Of a DNA stretch of 64,000 nt, positions 25,470 through 35,641 are shown in pieces. This DNA is from Peptostreptococcus anaerobius VPI 4330 = DSM 2949. GTDB lineage: Bacteria; Bacillota; Clostridia; Peptostreptococcales; Peptostreptococcaceae. Within the stretch, counting starts at the first letter, position 1. The number at the start of each line of letters is the position of its first letter. A model generated the notes under the pieces. It saw nothing but the letters and a program-made list of their open reading frames with translations. It was not told the DNA's origin and did no database searches. A program made the translations under genes and the position numbers. The stretch spans positions 1-64,000 of the forward strand of contig NZ_KB906612.1 of NCBI RefSeq assembly GCF_000381525.1, read 5' to 3'.

Positions 25470-25543
25470 CTTATCTATAGATTAAAAAGTGTATACATAT
25501 ATGTTATAATTAAGATATTAATACTATGATTTGGAGTGAAGAT

Positions 25544-26554
25544 ATGATTATACAAAGGCAATTTTCGATTTTCGAACCCAATTTTGAAAAAGAGCTATTC
25601 GGGAATTTTGATGAAAATGTAAAATTAATAGAGAAAAACCTAAGTGTGGATATACTTCTTAGGGAAGGTAATATAGTTCTACTAGGTGAAGAAAAAAATG
25701 TGGAGACTGCTGAAAGACTCTTAAATTCTTTACATAAGATAGTGGAGTCTGGTAAAAGACTTGATAGGCAGACTGTACTCTATACTATGGACCTTTTGTT
25801 TGCAGATAGTGAGGACAGGGTCAAGGAACTTGAAGGAACTATAGTGATCACTAAAAAAGGGGCTCCAGTCCAGCCCAAAACCCTAGGACAAAAAGAGTAT
25901 GTCAACATAATAGAAAACAACGATATAACTTTTGGTATCGGTCCGGCGGGAACTGGTAAGACATATCTGGCAGTAGCTATGGCTGTCAAGGCCTTTAAGG
26001 CTGACGAAGTATCGAGGATAGTACTTACAAGACCTGCTGTCGAGGCGGGTGAAACTCTTGGATTCTTGCCGGGAGACATGAAGGACAAGGTTGACCCATA
26101 CCTTAGACCCCTTTATGATGCCCTATTTGATATGTTTGGACCAGACAGGTTCGCCAAGTACTTAGAGAGAGGTACTATAGAGGTTGCTCCTCTTGCATTT
26201 ATGAGGGGTAGAACACTTGACAATGCCTTTATAATACTTGATGAGGCCCAAAACACTTCTCCAGAACAGATGAAGATGTTCTTGACTAGACTTGGATTTG
26301 GGTCAAAGGCGGTAGTGACAGGAGATATAACTCAGACAGACCTGCCACGCCACAAGGTGAGTGGCCTTATAACAGCCATCAAGATCCTGGATGGGGTAAA
26401 GGGTATCGGTTACAAGGAACTTACTGAAAAGGACGTAGTGAGACACGAGCTTGTTCAGAGGATAATAAAGGCGTATGCAAAATATGAGAAAAAGATGGAA
26501 TTTAAGGAAAATGAAAAAAAGTACAAAGCAAGAAACAACAATAATAGGAGATAG
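25544..26554 (+). CDS. phoH: PhoH-like ATPase
   Basis: PhoH/YbeZ-family protein of 336 residues, a putative NTPase linked to RNA processing with its neighbour YbeY. An N-terminal KH-like region precedes the P-loop GIGPAGTGKTYLAV and Walker B AFIILDEAQNTSPEQMKMFL. The DITQTDLP motif is present. I chose the ATG at 25544 (MIIQRQFSIFEP) because GGAGTG lies 7 bases before it; an ATG at 25526 would need no RBS. ybeY follows after 6 bases, the usual pairing. Confidence 0.94.
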   Translation: MIIQRQFSIFEPNFEKELFGNFDENVKLIEKNLSVDILLREGNIVLLGEEKNVETAERLLNSLHKIVESGKRLDRQTVLYTMDLLFADSEDRVKELEGTIVITKKGAPVQPKTLGQKEYVNIIENNDITFGIGPAGTGKTYLAVAMAVKAFKADEVSRIVLTRPAVEAGETLGFLPGDMKDKVDPYLRPLYDALFDMFGPDRFAKYLERGTIEVAPLAFMRGRTLDNAFIILDEAQNTSPEQMKMFLTRLGFGSKAVVTGDITQTDLPRHKVSGLITAIKILDGVKGIGYKELTEKDVVRHELVQRIIKAYAKYEKKMEFKENEKKYKARNNNNRR

Positions 26555-26560
26555 ATAAGT

Positions 26561-27037
26561 ATGGAAATAATTTTCGATGATAGACAGACCTACAAAAAAA
26601 TAGACGAAGATATTCTAGACAAGGTAGAGAGAGTTATGCTGGCAGTACTTGATTATGAGGATTACGATGACAATTATGAAGTCAGTCTTTCTTTTGTAGA
26701 TAATGAGGAGATAAGAAATCTTAACAGAGAGTTTAGGAATATAGATAGGGTTACTGATGTCCTTTCTTTTCCAATGCTGTCTGATGATGAATTTGATATT
26801 GAATATGAAGTAGAGTCTCTAGGGGATATAGTTATCTCTATACAGAGGGCTGATGAACAGGCTGAGGAGTTCGACCATTCTTTGGAGAGGGAGATATGCT
26901 TTTTAGTGTGTCACAGTATGTTCCACCTACTTGGTTATGACCATATGGAGGAAGAGGAAGCCAAAGATATGCATAGAAGAGAAGAAGAAGTATTGAATGG
27001 TCTAGATATTACAAGGGATGAAGGATATGAGAAGTAA
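26561..27037 (+). CDS. ybeY: endoribonuclease YbeY (rRNA maturation factor)
   Basis: YbeY, 158 residues, is a zinc metalloprotein needed for 3' maturation of 16S rRNA and ribosome quality control. The zinc motif is HSMFHLLGYDH near residues 115-125, and the family motif DVLSFPM lies near residue 70. It sits between phoH and the DgkA-PAP2 gene and overlaps the latter by 20 bases. Length is normal. Confidence 0.96.
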   Translation: MEIIFDDRQTYKKIDEDILDKVERVMLAVLDYEDYDDNYEVSLSFVDNEEIRNLNREFRNIDRVTDVLSFPMLSDDEFDIEYEVESLGDIVISIQRADEQAEEFDHSLEREICFLVCHSMFHLLGYDHMEEEEAKDMHRREEEVLNGLDITRDEGYEK

Positions 27038-27776
27038 GAAAAATCAAATCGAAAAAAAACAGAAGAGAAAAAAGAATAAACAGAGTTTTGTAAAGTCTGT
27101 AAATGCCGCCATAGCAGGGATTCAATATACTTTTAAGAGTGAAAGAAATATGAAACTCCATTATTTGGCTTCCTTTATGGTCCTAATTGCGAGTTTGTTT
27201 TTCGACTTTTCAAAGATTGAGTTTATTGTCTTGTTGGGGGCTATAACTTTGGTTGTTATTGCGGAAATGGTGAATACTGCTGTTGAAAAGACTGTAGACA
27301 TGGTGACATTAGAGTTTCATCCTCTCGCCAAGATAGCCAAGGATGTCGCAGCTGGAGGTGTTTTGGTATCTGCCATGTATGCAGTTGTAGTTGGCTATAT
27401 ATTATTTTATAATAAGCTAAATATGTTGACTGGTAATATAGCTCTTAGGATTAGGGAATCGGAGTTACATATTACAGTTATATGTATAGCTATTGTCCTA
27501 ATCGCTGTAGTTGTTGTAAAGGCAGTAACTTTGACAGGAACTCCAGTCAGGGGTGGTATGCCAAGCGGCCATGCTGCACTAGCATTTGCACTAGCTACAT
27601 CAATTACCTTGATTACTGAGAGGGTAGAGGCATCATCACTAGCATACCTTATGGCTCTATTGGTAGCTCAAAGTAGAATAGAGGGAAAGATACATACTTT
27701 TTGGGAGACCTTTGCTGGTGCCATACTAGGAACCTTGGTGGCAGTAGTAGTATTTCAGCTCGGACTATTTTATTAG
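27018..27776 (+). CDS. DgkA-type diacylglycerol kinase fused to a PAP2 phosphatase
   Basis: Membrane protein of 252 residues with two parts. Residues 20-130 are a DgkA-type kinase (GIQYTFKSERNMKLHYLASF, EMVNTAVEKTVD, AKDVAAGGVLVSA); in Gram-positives these phosphorylate undecaprenol. Residues 150-250 are a PAP2 acid phosphatase with PVRGGMPSGHAALAFA and SRIEGKIHTFWETFAG. The last motif has Glu where classic PAP2 enzymes have Asp. Having both activities in one chain suggests control of the undecaprenyl-phosphate pool. It overlaps ybeY; the start may be 27018 or 27027. Confidence 0.85.
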   Translation: MKDMRSKKNQIEKKQKRKKNKQSFVKSVNAAIAGIQYTFKSERNMKLHYLASFMVLIASLFFDFSKIEFIVLLGAITLVVIAEMVNTAVEKTVDMVTLEFHPLAKIAKDVAAGGVLVSAMYAVVVGYILFYNKLNMLTGNIALRIRESELHITVICIAIVLIAVVVVKAVTLTGTPVRGGMPSGHAALAFALATSITLITERVEASSLAYLMALLVAQSRIEGKIHTFWETFAGAILGTLVAVVVFQLGLFY

Positions 27777-27890
27777 TAGAGAAAATATGATATAATAGAG
27801 TTTGGATTATTGATAGTGTGGTTATTTGTGTAGAATTATAATAGTATAGTTCATGAAAATGCTGCACAATTGTAGGAATAGGAGAGATAT

Positions 27891-28790
27891 ATGACATATA
27901 AATCGGGATTTGTAAGTATAGTTGGTAGACCGAATGTTGGAAAGTCAACGCTTATGAATGATATGGTAGGAGAGAAAATCGCTATTATGAGTGACAAGCC
28001 TCAGACTACTAGAAATACTATCCAGGCTGTATATACAGATGAAGAGGCACAGATAGTATTTATGGATACTCCAGGTATCCACAAACCAAAGAACAAGCTA
28101 GGCGAAATGATGGTCAAATCTGCGTCAGATGCTTTCAAGAATGTAGACAGCATTATATTTGTTGTCGATGATTCTAGAACAATAGGCAAGGGTGACAGCA
28201 TGATCATAGAAAACCTTAAAAAGACTAGTACGCCTGTATTTTTGGTTATAAACAAGATTGATAAGATAGACAATAAGGAAGACCTATTTGAGATGATAAG
28301 GATGTACGATGACCTAAATGTATTCAAAGAGATAATACCTACATCAGCCCTAAAGGGTTCAAATATAGACTCCTTGATAAAAGTAATAAAAAGAAATCTT
28401 AATGAGGGACCCAAGTACTTCCCAGACTACATGGTTACAGACCAGCCTGAAAGAGTGCTTGTGTCTGAACTTATAAGGGAAAAAGTCCTTCACTACACTA
28501 ATGATGAAGTTCCACATGGTGTAGCCATTGAGATAGAAAAGATGAAAGAACGTAAAGGAAAAGACTTAATAGATATATCTGCTGTTATATACTGTGAGAG
28601 AAATTCACACAAGGGTATAATCATAGGCAAGCAGGGCAAAAAGCTTAAGGGTATAGGAAAATCAGCAAGGGAAGAAATAGAATTCTTACTTGGTACAAAG
28701 GTTAATCTCCAGATATGGGTAAAGGTAAAAGAAAACTGGAGAAACCTACCTAACTATATCAGCGATTTTGGATTAAAAGAAGAAATATAA
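27891..28790 (+). CDS. era: GTPase Era
   Basis: Era, 299 residues, binds the 3' end of 16S rRNA during small-subunit assembly. G motifs are GRPNVGKSTLMNDMVG, DTPGIHKP and INKID. The C-terminal KH domain has GIIIGKQGKKLKGIGKSAR. The ATG at 27891 follows AGGAGA. It lies about 115 bases after the DgkA-PAP2 gene, continuing the phoH-ybeY-dgkA-era order common in Firmicutes. Confidence 0.97.
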   Translation: MTYKSGFVSIVGRPNVGKSTLMNDMVGEKIAIMSDKPQTTRNTIQAVYTDEEAQIVFMDTPGIHKPKNKLGEMMVKSASDAFKNVDSIIFVVDDSRTIGKGDSMIIENLKKTSTPVFLVINKIDKIDNKEDLFEMIRMYDDLNVFKEIIPTSALKGSNIDSLIKVIKRNLNEGPKYFPDYMVTDQPERVLVSELIREKVLHYTNDEVPHGVAIEIEKMKERKGKDLIDISAVIYCERNSHKGIIIGKQGKKLKGIGKSAREEIEFLLGTKVNLQIWVKVKENWRNLPNYISDFGLKEEI

Positions 28791-28818
28791 TATAATTATT
28801 GATAAAAAGGTGGTTGTA

Positions 28819-30198
28819 ATGGACAAAAAGCAGGACTCGTCGCGAGAGTTGTTTAATGAAGTTAAAGAAATGATGGATGCTAATAAGCTGATCGATTTAA
28901 GAGAGATGTTGGAAGAATATCACACTATGGATATCTATGACATCCTACTTGAATTAGGAAACAATGATCAGGTTAAACTATTTGAAATATTGCCATTGGA
29001 TACAGCAGCTGACATACTAGAAGAGTGTGAGGCGGACTTTTTCATAAAGATTGTATCTCAAATTGACAAAGAACACGCAAAGAGGGTTTTTGATGAGATG
29101 TCACTAGGTGATCTTTCAGATATTCTACGTGAGATGGATGATGACGAAAGAGAAAAGATACTTGATATTGTGAGCAAGGCAGATGAGTTAGAACTTAGGG
29201 AACTCCTTGCCTATGTAGATGAAACTTCAGGATCTACTATGAAGAAGGGCTACATAACAGTAAACAAGAACCTAAACGTATCTCAGGCTATCAGACATAT
29301 AAGATCTGAATCAGTAGAAGCAGACTCAATATACTACATATACGTTGTCGATAATGAACAGAAACTGGTAGGTGTGCTTTCTTTAAGAGACCTATTTATT
29401 TCAAAGGATTCTTCTACTATGGAAGATATAATGGTAGAAAATGTAAAGTCAGTAAAGGATAATGAGGATAGGGAAGAAGCTGTTAAGATGGTATCCAAGT
29501 ACAACCTAGTAGCAATACCAGTTGTTGACGAAGAGGGTGTACTAAAGGGGATAATAACAGTTGACGATATACTTGATGTTATGGAAGAAGAAGCCAGTGA
29601 GGATATGTACAAGTTTGCTGGTTCAAGTGAGCATGAAAGAGATGTCGCAGAAAATGAAAACTCAACCCTATTCGAGCAGGTTATCTCTTGTGTTAGGGGT
29701 AGACTTGGCTGGCTTGTAGTGACATTATTACTTTCTTTTGTGACTGCATATATATTTATGAAGTTCCAGGGACTTATGTCAACTAAGATGTACGAGTTGA
29801 TATTCTTTGTTCCTATGATACTTACAATAGGTGGTAACGTGGCTACACAGTCTTCAGCTGTTACAGTTATCAACCTTATTGACAATGACAAGAAAGTGGA
29901 TTTTCAGACTATAGCAAAAGAGCTTGTAAGTGCAACTATAAATGGACTAGTCCTTGTAGCTATTGCAAGTATAGTTTTATTATTGCTTGGTGGTGTCAAG
30001 ATGTCTATACTGATAATAGCAGTAAGTATATTGATAAACGTCTTATTGGGTGCGGCTTTTGGAACATTGATGCCAATAGTAATAAACAAATTAGAAGCTG
30101 ACCCATCAGTAGTCACTTCTCCAGTTATAACTGTAATAATGGATGTTATAGGAGTTTTAGTATACTTCTTAATAATCAGTGCCTTTATAGGTTTATAA
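28819..30198 (+). CDS. mgtE: magnesium transporter MgtE
   Basis: MgtE, 459 residues, is a magnesium channel gated by cytosolic Mg. It has an N-terminal helical domain (residues 10-130), two CBS domains (about 135-260), a plug helix and five membrane helices from about 285 to the end, including GGNVATQSSAVTVINLID of the pore. The start ATG at 28819 is set by AAAAGGTGG; a GTG nine bases earlier is less well placed. It follows era and ends in a good terminator. Confidence 0.93.
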   Translation: MDKKQDSSRELFNEVKEMMDANKLIDLREMLEEYHTMDIYDILLELGNNDQVKLFEILPLDTAADILEECEADFFIKIVSQIDKEHAKRVFDEMSLGDLSDILREMDDDEREKILDIVSKADELELRELLAYVDETSGSTMKKGYITVNKNLNVSQAIRHIRSESVEADSIYYIYVVDNEQKLVGVLSLRDLFISKDSSTMEDIMVENVKSVKDNEDREEAVKMVSKYNLVAIPVVDEEGVLKGIITVDDILDVMEEEASEDMYKFAGSSEHERDVAENENSTLFEQVISCVRGRLGWLVVTLLLSFVTAYIFMKFQGLMSTKMYELIFFVPMILTIGGNVATQSSAVTVINLIDNDKKVDFQTIAKELVSATINGLVLVAIASIVLLLLGGVKMSILIIAVSILINVLLGAAFGTLMPIVINKLEADPSVVTSPVITVIMDVIGVLVYFLIISAFIGL

Positions 30199-30209
30199 TT
30201 AGATTATAT

Positions 30210-30252
30210 GTCGCATTAATTTCAATCTTGATAATTAGTGCGACTTTTATTT
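30210..30252 (+). terminator. intrinsic terminator after mgtE
   Basis: GTCGCATTAATT (30210-30221) pairs with AATTAGTGCGAC (30233-30244), one G-T pair, followed by TTTTATTT. Confidence 0.88.
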
Positions 30253-30299
30253 GTGAAAGATAATTTGACTTGACCTTATGAGAAAAGATAGGAGGAATA

Positions 30300-31046
30300 A
30301 TGTCAGTAATAAATACTCAGGCAGTAGTTCTTAAAGCCCTAAAATTTAAAGAAAACGATATAATATTGACCCTCTTTACCAGAAACTATGGCAAGGTCAG
30401 TGCAATAGCAAGGGGGGCTCAAAAGCCTAAGAGCAAGCTGATCGCCACATCACAGGTATTTTCCTACAACAATTATGTCTTGAGAAAGCAAAACGATATG
30501 TATGTAGTATACCAGAGTGAGAGTATCAAGAGCTTCTATAATATAGCCACTGATTTTGATGCCTTTTCCTATGCATCTTTTATTATGAAACTTGTTGAAG
30601 GAGTACTAGTAGAGGGCCAGACCAATAACAGGTTATTTGTATTACTGGTCAGGACCCTGTTTTTGTATTCGGAAGGAGTTGATAACCCTAAGTTTATACT
30701 TGATGCCTTTATAGTCAAGTTTTTGGATTATACGGGTTTTAAGCCAAATGTAGATGCGTGCACTTCTTGTTCTTCTACAAACTATAGGAAGGCTGTATTT
30801 TCTATATCAGACGGCGGTATAGTATGTGATAAATGTATAAAAAAACAAGAAAATTACTTAAAAATTGACCAAACTACAATAAGACTTATGCAATATATTT
30901 TAAAAAATGATATAATAGATATAAATAAGGCTGAGGTTGCCAAGGTATTAGTTGATGAACTATTTTTCTTGTTGAAGAAGTACCTCATCAACTATTTTGA
31001 ATACATCAATTTCAAGTCTATAGATATGTTGAAGAATTTAACTTAG
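30300..31046 (+). CDS. recO: DNA repair protein RecO
   Basis: RecO, 248 residues, loads RecA at gaps with RecR and RecF. The OB-fold N-terminus reads QAVVLKALKFKENDIILTLF...KVSAIARGAQKPKSKL. The zinc finger is CTSCSS...GGIVCDKC. AGGAGG lies directly upstream of the ATG. It is followed after 11 bases by a DUF4342 gene, probably in one transcript. Confidence 0.95.
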   Translation: MSVINTQAVVLKALKFKENDIILTLFTRNYGKVSAIARGAQKPKSKLIATSQVFSYNNYVLRKQNDMYVVYQSESIKSFYNIATDFDAFSYASFIMKLVEGVLVEGQTNNRLFVLLVRTLFLYSEGVDNPKFILDAFIVKFLDYTGFKPNVDACTSCSSTNYRKAVFSISDGGIVCDKCIKKQENYLKIDQTTIRLMQYILKNDIIDINKAEVAKVLVDELFFLLKKYLINYFEYINFKSIDMLKNLT

Positions 31047-31057
31047 GAGGTTACATT

Positions 31058-31663
31058 ATGGCACAGATAACAATTGAAATGGTAGACCAGATTATGGAAA
31101 GGTTCCCATATGTTACATATAAGCAGGCTAAAGAGGCCCTTATAAAGACAGATGGAGATGTACTAGAAGCTATAATATTAATAGAAAATAGCGAAGAGGC
31201 CAGTGCCTTTGATGGATTTGAAAAGAAATTTACTGTAGAGACTGAGAAGGTGAGAGACCAGTTAGCAGATTTATTAAAGCAGGCTACTCTTGTGAGGGTT
31301 GTAGTTGAAAAAGATTCAAAGATTATGTTAAATATACCTCTTGGAATAGGTGTTGTTGGAGTTGCGGTTATGCCAATAGTTACTCTACTAGGCCTATCTG
31401 CAGCAATGCTTAGCAAGTATTCTGTTAAGATAGTAGATGCCAATTCAGGTCAGGAGGTAGACTTAGGAAATCTTACTCCTGAAAAAGTAGAGATTTTAAA
31501 GGAGATATTATTCAATTCTTTTAGCAGCATGAAGGACACAATCAAGCCTAAGCATGAATCTAATGAAGAGGAAGATACAGTAGATGATATAACAGACGAA
31601 CTTATTAAAGAGTCTGAGAATAAGAATGAAGAAAATAATAAAAATGAAGAAAATAATAAGTAA
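31058..31663 (+). CDS. DUF4342 protein with UBA-like N-terminus
   Basis: Protein of 201 residues. The first 45 residues look like a UBA/TS-N helical bundle (VDQIMERFPYVTYKQAKEAL). Residues 55-140 match DUF4342, with one or two membrane-touching helices (IPLGIGVVGVAVMPIVTLLG). The C-terminal 60 residues are acidic, low-complexity and end in repeats of NEENNK. The function of DUF4342 proteins is unknown. It is coupled to recO. Confidence 0.8.
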   Translation: MAQITIEMVDQIMERFPYVTYKQAKEALIKTDGDVLEAIILIENSEEASAFDGFEKKFTVETEKVRDQLADLLKQATLVRVVVEKDSKIMLNIPLGIGVVGVAVMPIVTLLGLSAAMLSKYSVKIVDANSGQEVDLGNLTPEKVEILKEILFNSFSSMKDTIKPKHESNEEEDTVDDITDELIKESENKNEENNKNEENNK

Positions 31664-31690
31664 TTATATTAAAATGTATTTTTAAAATAC

Positions 31691-31719
31691 TTGTAAAATA
31701 CATCTAAAAAACGTATAAT
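31691..31719 (+). promoter_or_regulatory. sigma-A-type promoter of glyQ-glyS
   Basis: TTGTAA (31691-31696) and TATAAT (31714-31719) are 17 bases apart. The predicted leader is only about 40 bases and has no T-box, so glycine control by T-box is absent here. Confidence 0.72.
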
Positions 31720-31766
31720 ATAACTACACAAAAATAGCTAGTTATTTATACATAAGGAGGAATTAT

Positions 31767-32651
31767 ATGAATTTTCAAGAGATGATATTGACTTTGCAAA
31801 AATATTGGGCAAAGCAGGGATGTATAATGACTCAGCCTTATGATGTTGAAAAGGGTGCGGGTACTATGAATCCCAATACTTTTCTAAAGTCTCTAGGACC
31901 TGAGCCATGGAACGTATGTTATGTTGAGCCATCAAGAAGGCCGGCAGATGGTAGGTATGGAGAAAACCCTAATAGACTATACCAGCACCACCAGTTCCAG
32001 GTAATACTAAAACCATCACCAGACGATATTCAGGATCTATATCTTGACTCACTAAGAGAGATAGGTATCAATCCAGATGAGCATGACATTAGATTTGTCG
32101 AGGATAACTGGGAAGCTGCTACAGTAGGAGCATGGGGCCTAGGATGGGAAGTATGGTTAGATGGTATGGAAATAACTCAGTTTACATATTTCCAGCAGGT
32201 AGGTAATATAGAGTGTGAGCTAGAGACTGGAGAAATTACATATGGTCTTGAAAGAATAGCAATGTATATCCAGGATGTTGATAGCGTTTATGACCTACAG
32301 TGGAATGATAATATAAAATATGGAGATGTCTTTAAAAGACAAGAATATGAAAACACTAGGTATGCATTTGATGATTGTAATGCAGATATGTTATTTAAGG
32401 TATTTGATATGTTTGAAGAAGAGGCAGTTAGACTTGCTGATATAGGACTTGTAATACCATGCTATGACTATGTACTTAAGTGTTCTCATATATTTAATAC
32501 TTTGGAAGCTAGAGGAGCTATCGGTGTTAGCCAGAGAGCAGCATTTATAGGTAAGATAAGGTCTCTTGCCAAGATAGTTGCAGAGAGCTATGTTAAGCAG
32601 AGAGAAGAGTTAGGTTATCCTCTAATGAAGGCAGGTGAAGACAATGAATAA
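31767..32651 (+). CDS. glyQ: glycyl-tRNA synthetase alpha subunit
   Basis: GlyQ, 294 residues, is the catalytic subunit of the tetrameric bacterial enzyme. It starts [19 protein letters not shown] and contains the ATP-site motifs of class II synthetases ([50 protein letters not shown]). AGGAGG precedes the ATG. It overlaps glyS by 8 bases. Confidence 0.98.
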   Translation: MNFQEMILTLQKYWAKQGCIMTQPYDVEKGAGTMNPNTFLKSLGPEPWNVCYVEPSRRPADGRYGENPNRLYQHHQFQVILKPSPDDIQDLYLDSLREIGINPDEHDIRFVEDNWEAATVGAWGLGWEVWLDGMEITQFTYFQQVGNIECELETGEITYGLERIAMYIQDVDSVYDLQWNDNIKYGDVFKRQEYENTRYAFDDCNADMLFKVFDMFEEEAVRLADIGLVIPCYDYVLKCSHIFNTLEARGAIGVSQRAAFIGKIRSLAKIVAESYVKQREELGYPLMKAGEDNE

Positions 32652-34707
32652 TTATTTACTATATGAAATAGGTGTTGAAGAAATGCCATCAAGATTTGTC
32701 CAGTCTACACTTGACCAGTTAGTTAGTGGCTTAAAGTCAAGACTAGAGGAAAAGAGAGTGGCCTTTGAAGATATAGACACTTTTGCAACACCAAGAAGAC
32801 TTATCCTAGTTGTAAAGGGTCTAGCAGATAGACAGGCAGACCTAGAAGAAGAAGTAAAGGGACCAGCCAAAAAGATTTCTATAGCAGAGGATGGTAGTTT
32901 TACAAAGGCAGCCCAAGGATTTATGAGGGGTAAGGGCCTAAGTGAGTCTGATGTATACTTTAAGGACTTAAATGGTACTGAGTATATATTTGCTACAATA
33001 AGAGAAGAAGGTAAAGATACTGATGAGGTTCTTATGGAAGTACTTCCTGAGATAGTAAAATCAGTAGTATTCCCTAAGTCAATGCGTTGGGGTGGCAAGA
33101 ATATGAGATTTGTCAGACCTATAAGATGGTTGGTTGCCCTACACAATGACAAGGTTGTGCCAGTTGACCTTGAGGGAATAATAGCATCTAATGTTACAGT
33201 TGGTCATAGGTTCCTAGGTGCCAAGTCTATAGAGGTATCATCTATAGAAGATTACTTCAAGAAACTTGAAGAAAACTTTGTAGTATACGATCAGGACCTT
33301 AGAAAAGACATGATAAGAAAGCAGATAGACCAAGTTGCAGCTTCAATAGGTGGCAAGGTCGAGATGGATGAAGAACTACTAGATGAAGTTACTTATATAG
33401 TAGAGTATCCAACTGCATTTTATGGAGAATTTGACAAGTCATATACTGAACTACCAAAGGAAGTAGTAAAAACTCCTATGAAGGCCCACCAGAGATATTT
33501 CCCAGTGGTTGGAGAGGACTCAAATCTTCTGCCATACTTTATAGCTGTTAGAAATGGTAATGACTATAAGATAGAAAATGTTAAGGCTGGTAATGAAAAA
33601 GTACTTGAGGCTAGACTTGCAGATGCTAAATTCTTCTTCAATGAAGACAGACAGCATGATCTAGAATACTACAGGAACAAGCTAAATACAGTAGTATTCC
33701 AGGAAAAGCTTGGAACTCTACTTGACAAGTCTGAGAGAATATACAATATAGCCAAGGTATACGGAAAGGAAGTTGATGTAAATATAGAAGACCTAGAGTC
33801 AGCTGCCTACTATGCCAAGGCGGACCTTGTAACTAACATGGTATTTGAATTTGATGAATTACAGGGTTACATGGGTATGCAGTACTCAAGGCTAGAAGGA
33901 AAGAACGACACAGTTTCAAAGGCTATATACGAACACTATATGCCAAGATTTAACGGTGATACAGTACCTTCAACTATGGAGGGGGCTATACTTTCTATAA
34001 TAGACAAGATGGATACTATAGCAGGATTCTTTGCAATAGGCATACAGCCAACTGGTTCAGCCGATCCATTTGCCCTTAGAAGACAGTGCATAGGTATACT
34101 TACAATACTTCTAGAAAAGAATATTGAAATAGACGTAGCTAGACTAGCTTCAATATCTCTTGACCAGTATTCAAGTGTAGAATTTGACAAGGATTCAGTA
34201 ATTGATAACATAATAGAATTCTTCAATGAAAGAACTAAGAACATGTTCAAGGATATGGGTATCAGGTATGACGTTGTCGAGGCTGTCCTTGCAAGTGATG
34301 AAAAGAATATATCTGACCTATATGTAAGAGCTGAGGCTATGAACAAGTGGATAGACAGGGATTCTTTGACTGATATGCTTGTAGCCTTCAATAGAGTATC
34401 TAATCTGGCAGAGGGAGCTGAAACTGATAAGATAGATCAAGCCTTATTGTTAGAAGACGTTGAAAAAGAACTTTATGATAACTTCAAGGATGTAGATTCA
34501 AAGATTAGTGACCTAATGGACCAGAAGGAGTACACAAAGTCTCTTGATGCGTTCGCTAGTCTAAAACCAGCGGTTGACAATTTCTTTGACAATGTAATGG
34601 TAATGTCAGACAACCCAAAACTTAGAACTAATAGACTTGCCCTATTAAAGAATATCAGCGATTCAATGCTAAAGGTTTGTGACCTTACTAAGATAGTTTA
34701 TAAATAG
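32644..34707 (+). CDS. glyS: glycyl-tRNA synthetase beta subunit
   Basis: GlyS, 687 residues, provides tRNA binding for the GlyQ/GlyS tetramer. It has the family start [30 protein letters not shown], and a C-terminal HD-like and anticodon-binding region. I chose the ATG at 32644, which lies within the end of glyQ, over an upstream GTG at 32635. No frameshift was seen. Confidence 0.97.
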   Translation: MNNYLLYEIGVEEMPSRFVQSTLDQLVSGLKSRLEEKRVAFEDIDTFATPRRLILVVKGLADRQADLEEEVKGPAKKISIAEDGSFTKAAQGFMRGKGLSESDVYFKDLNGTEYIFATIREEGKDTDEVLMEVLPEIVKSVVFPKSMRWGGKNMRFVRPIRWLVALHNDKVVPVDLEGIIASNVTVGHRFLGAKSIEVSSIEDYFKKLEENFVVYDQDLRKDMIRKQIDQVAASIGGKVEMDEELLDEVTYIVEYPTAFYGEFDKSYTELPKEVVKTPMKAHQRYFPVVGEDSNLLPYFIAVRNGNDYKIENVKAGNEKVLEARLADAKFFFNEDRQHDLEYYRNKLNTVVFQEKLGTLLDKSERIYNIAKVYGKEVDVNIEDLESAAYYAKADLVTNMVFEFDELQGYMGMQYSRLEGKNDTVSKAIYEHYMPRFNGDTVPSTMEGAILSIIDKMDTIAGFFAIGIQPTGSADPFALRRQCIGILTILLEKNIEIDVARLASISLDQYSSVEFDKDSVIDNIIEFFNERTKNMFKDMGIRYDVVEAVLASDEKNISDLYVRAEAMNKWIDRDSLTDMLVAFNRVSNLAEGAETDKIDQALLLEDVEKELYDNFKDVDSKISDLMDQKEYTKSLDAFASLKPAVDNFFDNVMVMSDNPKLRTNRLALLKNISDSMLKVCDLTKIVYK

Positions 34708-34819
34708 CATACAAATAGTATGTAATATATATGGCAAATTCTATATTCATTAGAGATATAGAAAAAAACACATGTGAATATTTGAAGATGACTTATAGTT
34801 ACATGTAGATAAAATCCTT

Positions 34820-34858
34820 ATAAATGGCCTGGTTGACTAGTTTGACCAGGCTGTTTAT
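34820..34858 (+). terminator. intrinsic terminator after glyS
   Basis: GGCCTGGT and ACCAGGC flank a 12-base loop, with TGTTTATAT behind. The 290-base gap to ccpN otherwise holds only the ccpN promoter. Confidence 0.65.
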
Positions 34859-34908
34859 ATATGATGCATATTTATTTAATAGTATGTATTATTTTTTTGA
34901 TAAACCTA

Positions 34909-34937
34909 TTGATTAATCATAAATAACATATTATAAT
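34909..34937 (+). promoter_or_regulatory. sigma-A-type promoter of ccpN-ppdK
   Basis: TTGATT (34909-34914) and TATAAT (34932-34937) are 17 bases apart, about 55 bases before the ccpN start. Confidence 0.72.
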
Positions 34938-34995
34938 ATACTATATAAGAAATAAGGATATATTGTATATACTAATACGGAGATTTTGAGAGAAG

Positions 34996-35628
34996 GTGCT
35001 TCATATAAAACTTAATGAGAGACAATTAAAAATAATCGACATAGTAAAGCAATATGAGCCGATAACGGGTGAAAAGATTGCTGAGAGGCTAAATGTCACA
35101 AGAGCTACCTTGAGATCAGATCTAGTGGTATTGACGATGACAAATATACTGGATGCTAGACCAAAGGTTGGCTACTTTTATGTTGGTGAAGGCGACTTCA
35201 ACAATGAAAAAAATAGGATGAAGGATGTCAAGGTTTCAGATGTGATGGGGGTACCTATGATAGCCCATCAAGGTGATTCAGTCTATGATGTGATAGTTAA
35301 TCTTTTCATAGAAGATGCTGGTGGCGTATTCATCTTGGATGAGTCTGACAACTTATGTGGAGTTGTATCTAGAAAAGACCTACTTAAGGCCACTATTGGT
35401 GGTGGAGATGTCAACAAGATGCCAATAGGAATGATAATGACGAGAATGCCAAATGTGGCGATAATAGAGGAAAATCAATCAATCAGTGATGCGGCGGCAT
35501 TGCTAGTAAAGAGGGAAGTAGATAGTCTACCTGTTGTTAGATTCAATGAAATGAGAAACAAGATGACGGTTGTGGGCAAGGTATCAAAGACACTCATTAC
35601 TAGGTTATTCGTCGAATTAACAGAATAA
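34996..35628 (+). CDS. ccpN: CcpN-type repressor with two CBS domains
   Basis: Regulator of 210 residues: an N-terminal winged helix (LNERQLKIIDIVKQYEPITG, LNVTRATLRSDL) and two CBS domains from about residue 78, which bind adenine nucleotides. In Bacillus, CcpN represses gluconeogenic genes and its partner gene yqfL encodes a kinase-like regulator. The start is GTG at 34996 with CGGAG about 12 bases upstream. It leads into the PPDK regulator and ppdK, so it probably sets carbon flow at the PEP/pyruvate step. Confidence 0.92.
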   Translation: MLHIKLNERQLKIIDIVKQYEPITGEKIAERLNVTRATLRSDLVVLTMTNILDARPKVGYFYVGEGDFNNEKNRMKDVKVSDVMGVPMIAHQGDSVYDVIVNLFIEDAGGVFILDESDNLCGVVSRKDLLKATIGGGDVNKMPIGMIMTRMPNVAIIEENQSISDAAALLVKREVDSLPVVRFNEMRNKMTVVGKVSKTLITRLFVELTE

Positions 35629-35641
35629 AAGTGAGGTAAAT

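Noticed and set aside
31664-31766. T-box riboswitch in front of glyQ
   Set aside because: The gap is about 100 bases with a promoter in it, leaving a 40-base leader without the T-box sequence or a terminator/antiterminator pair.
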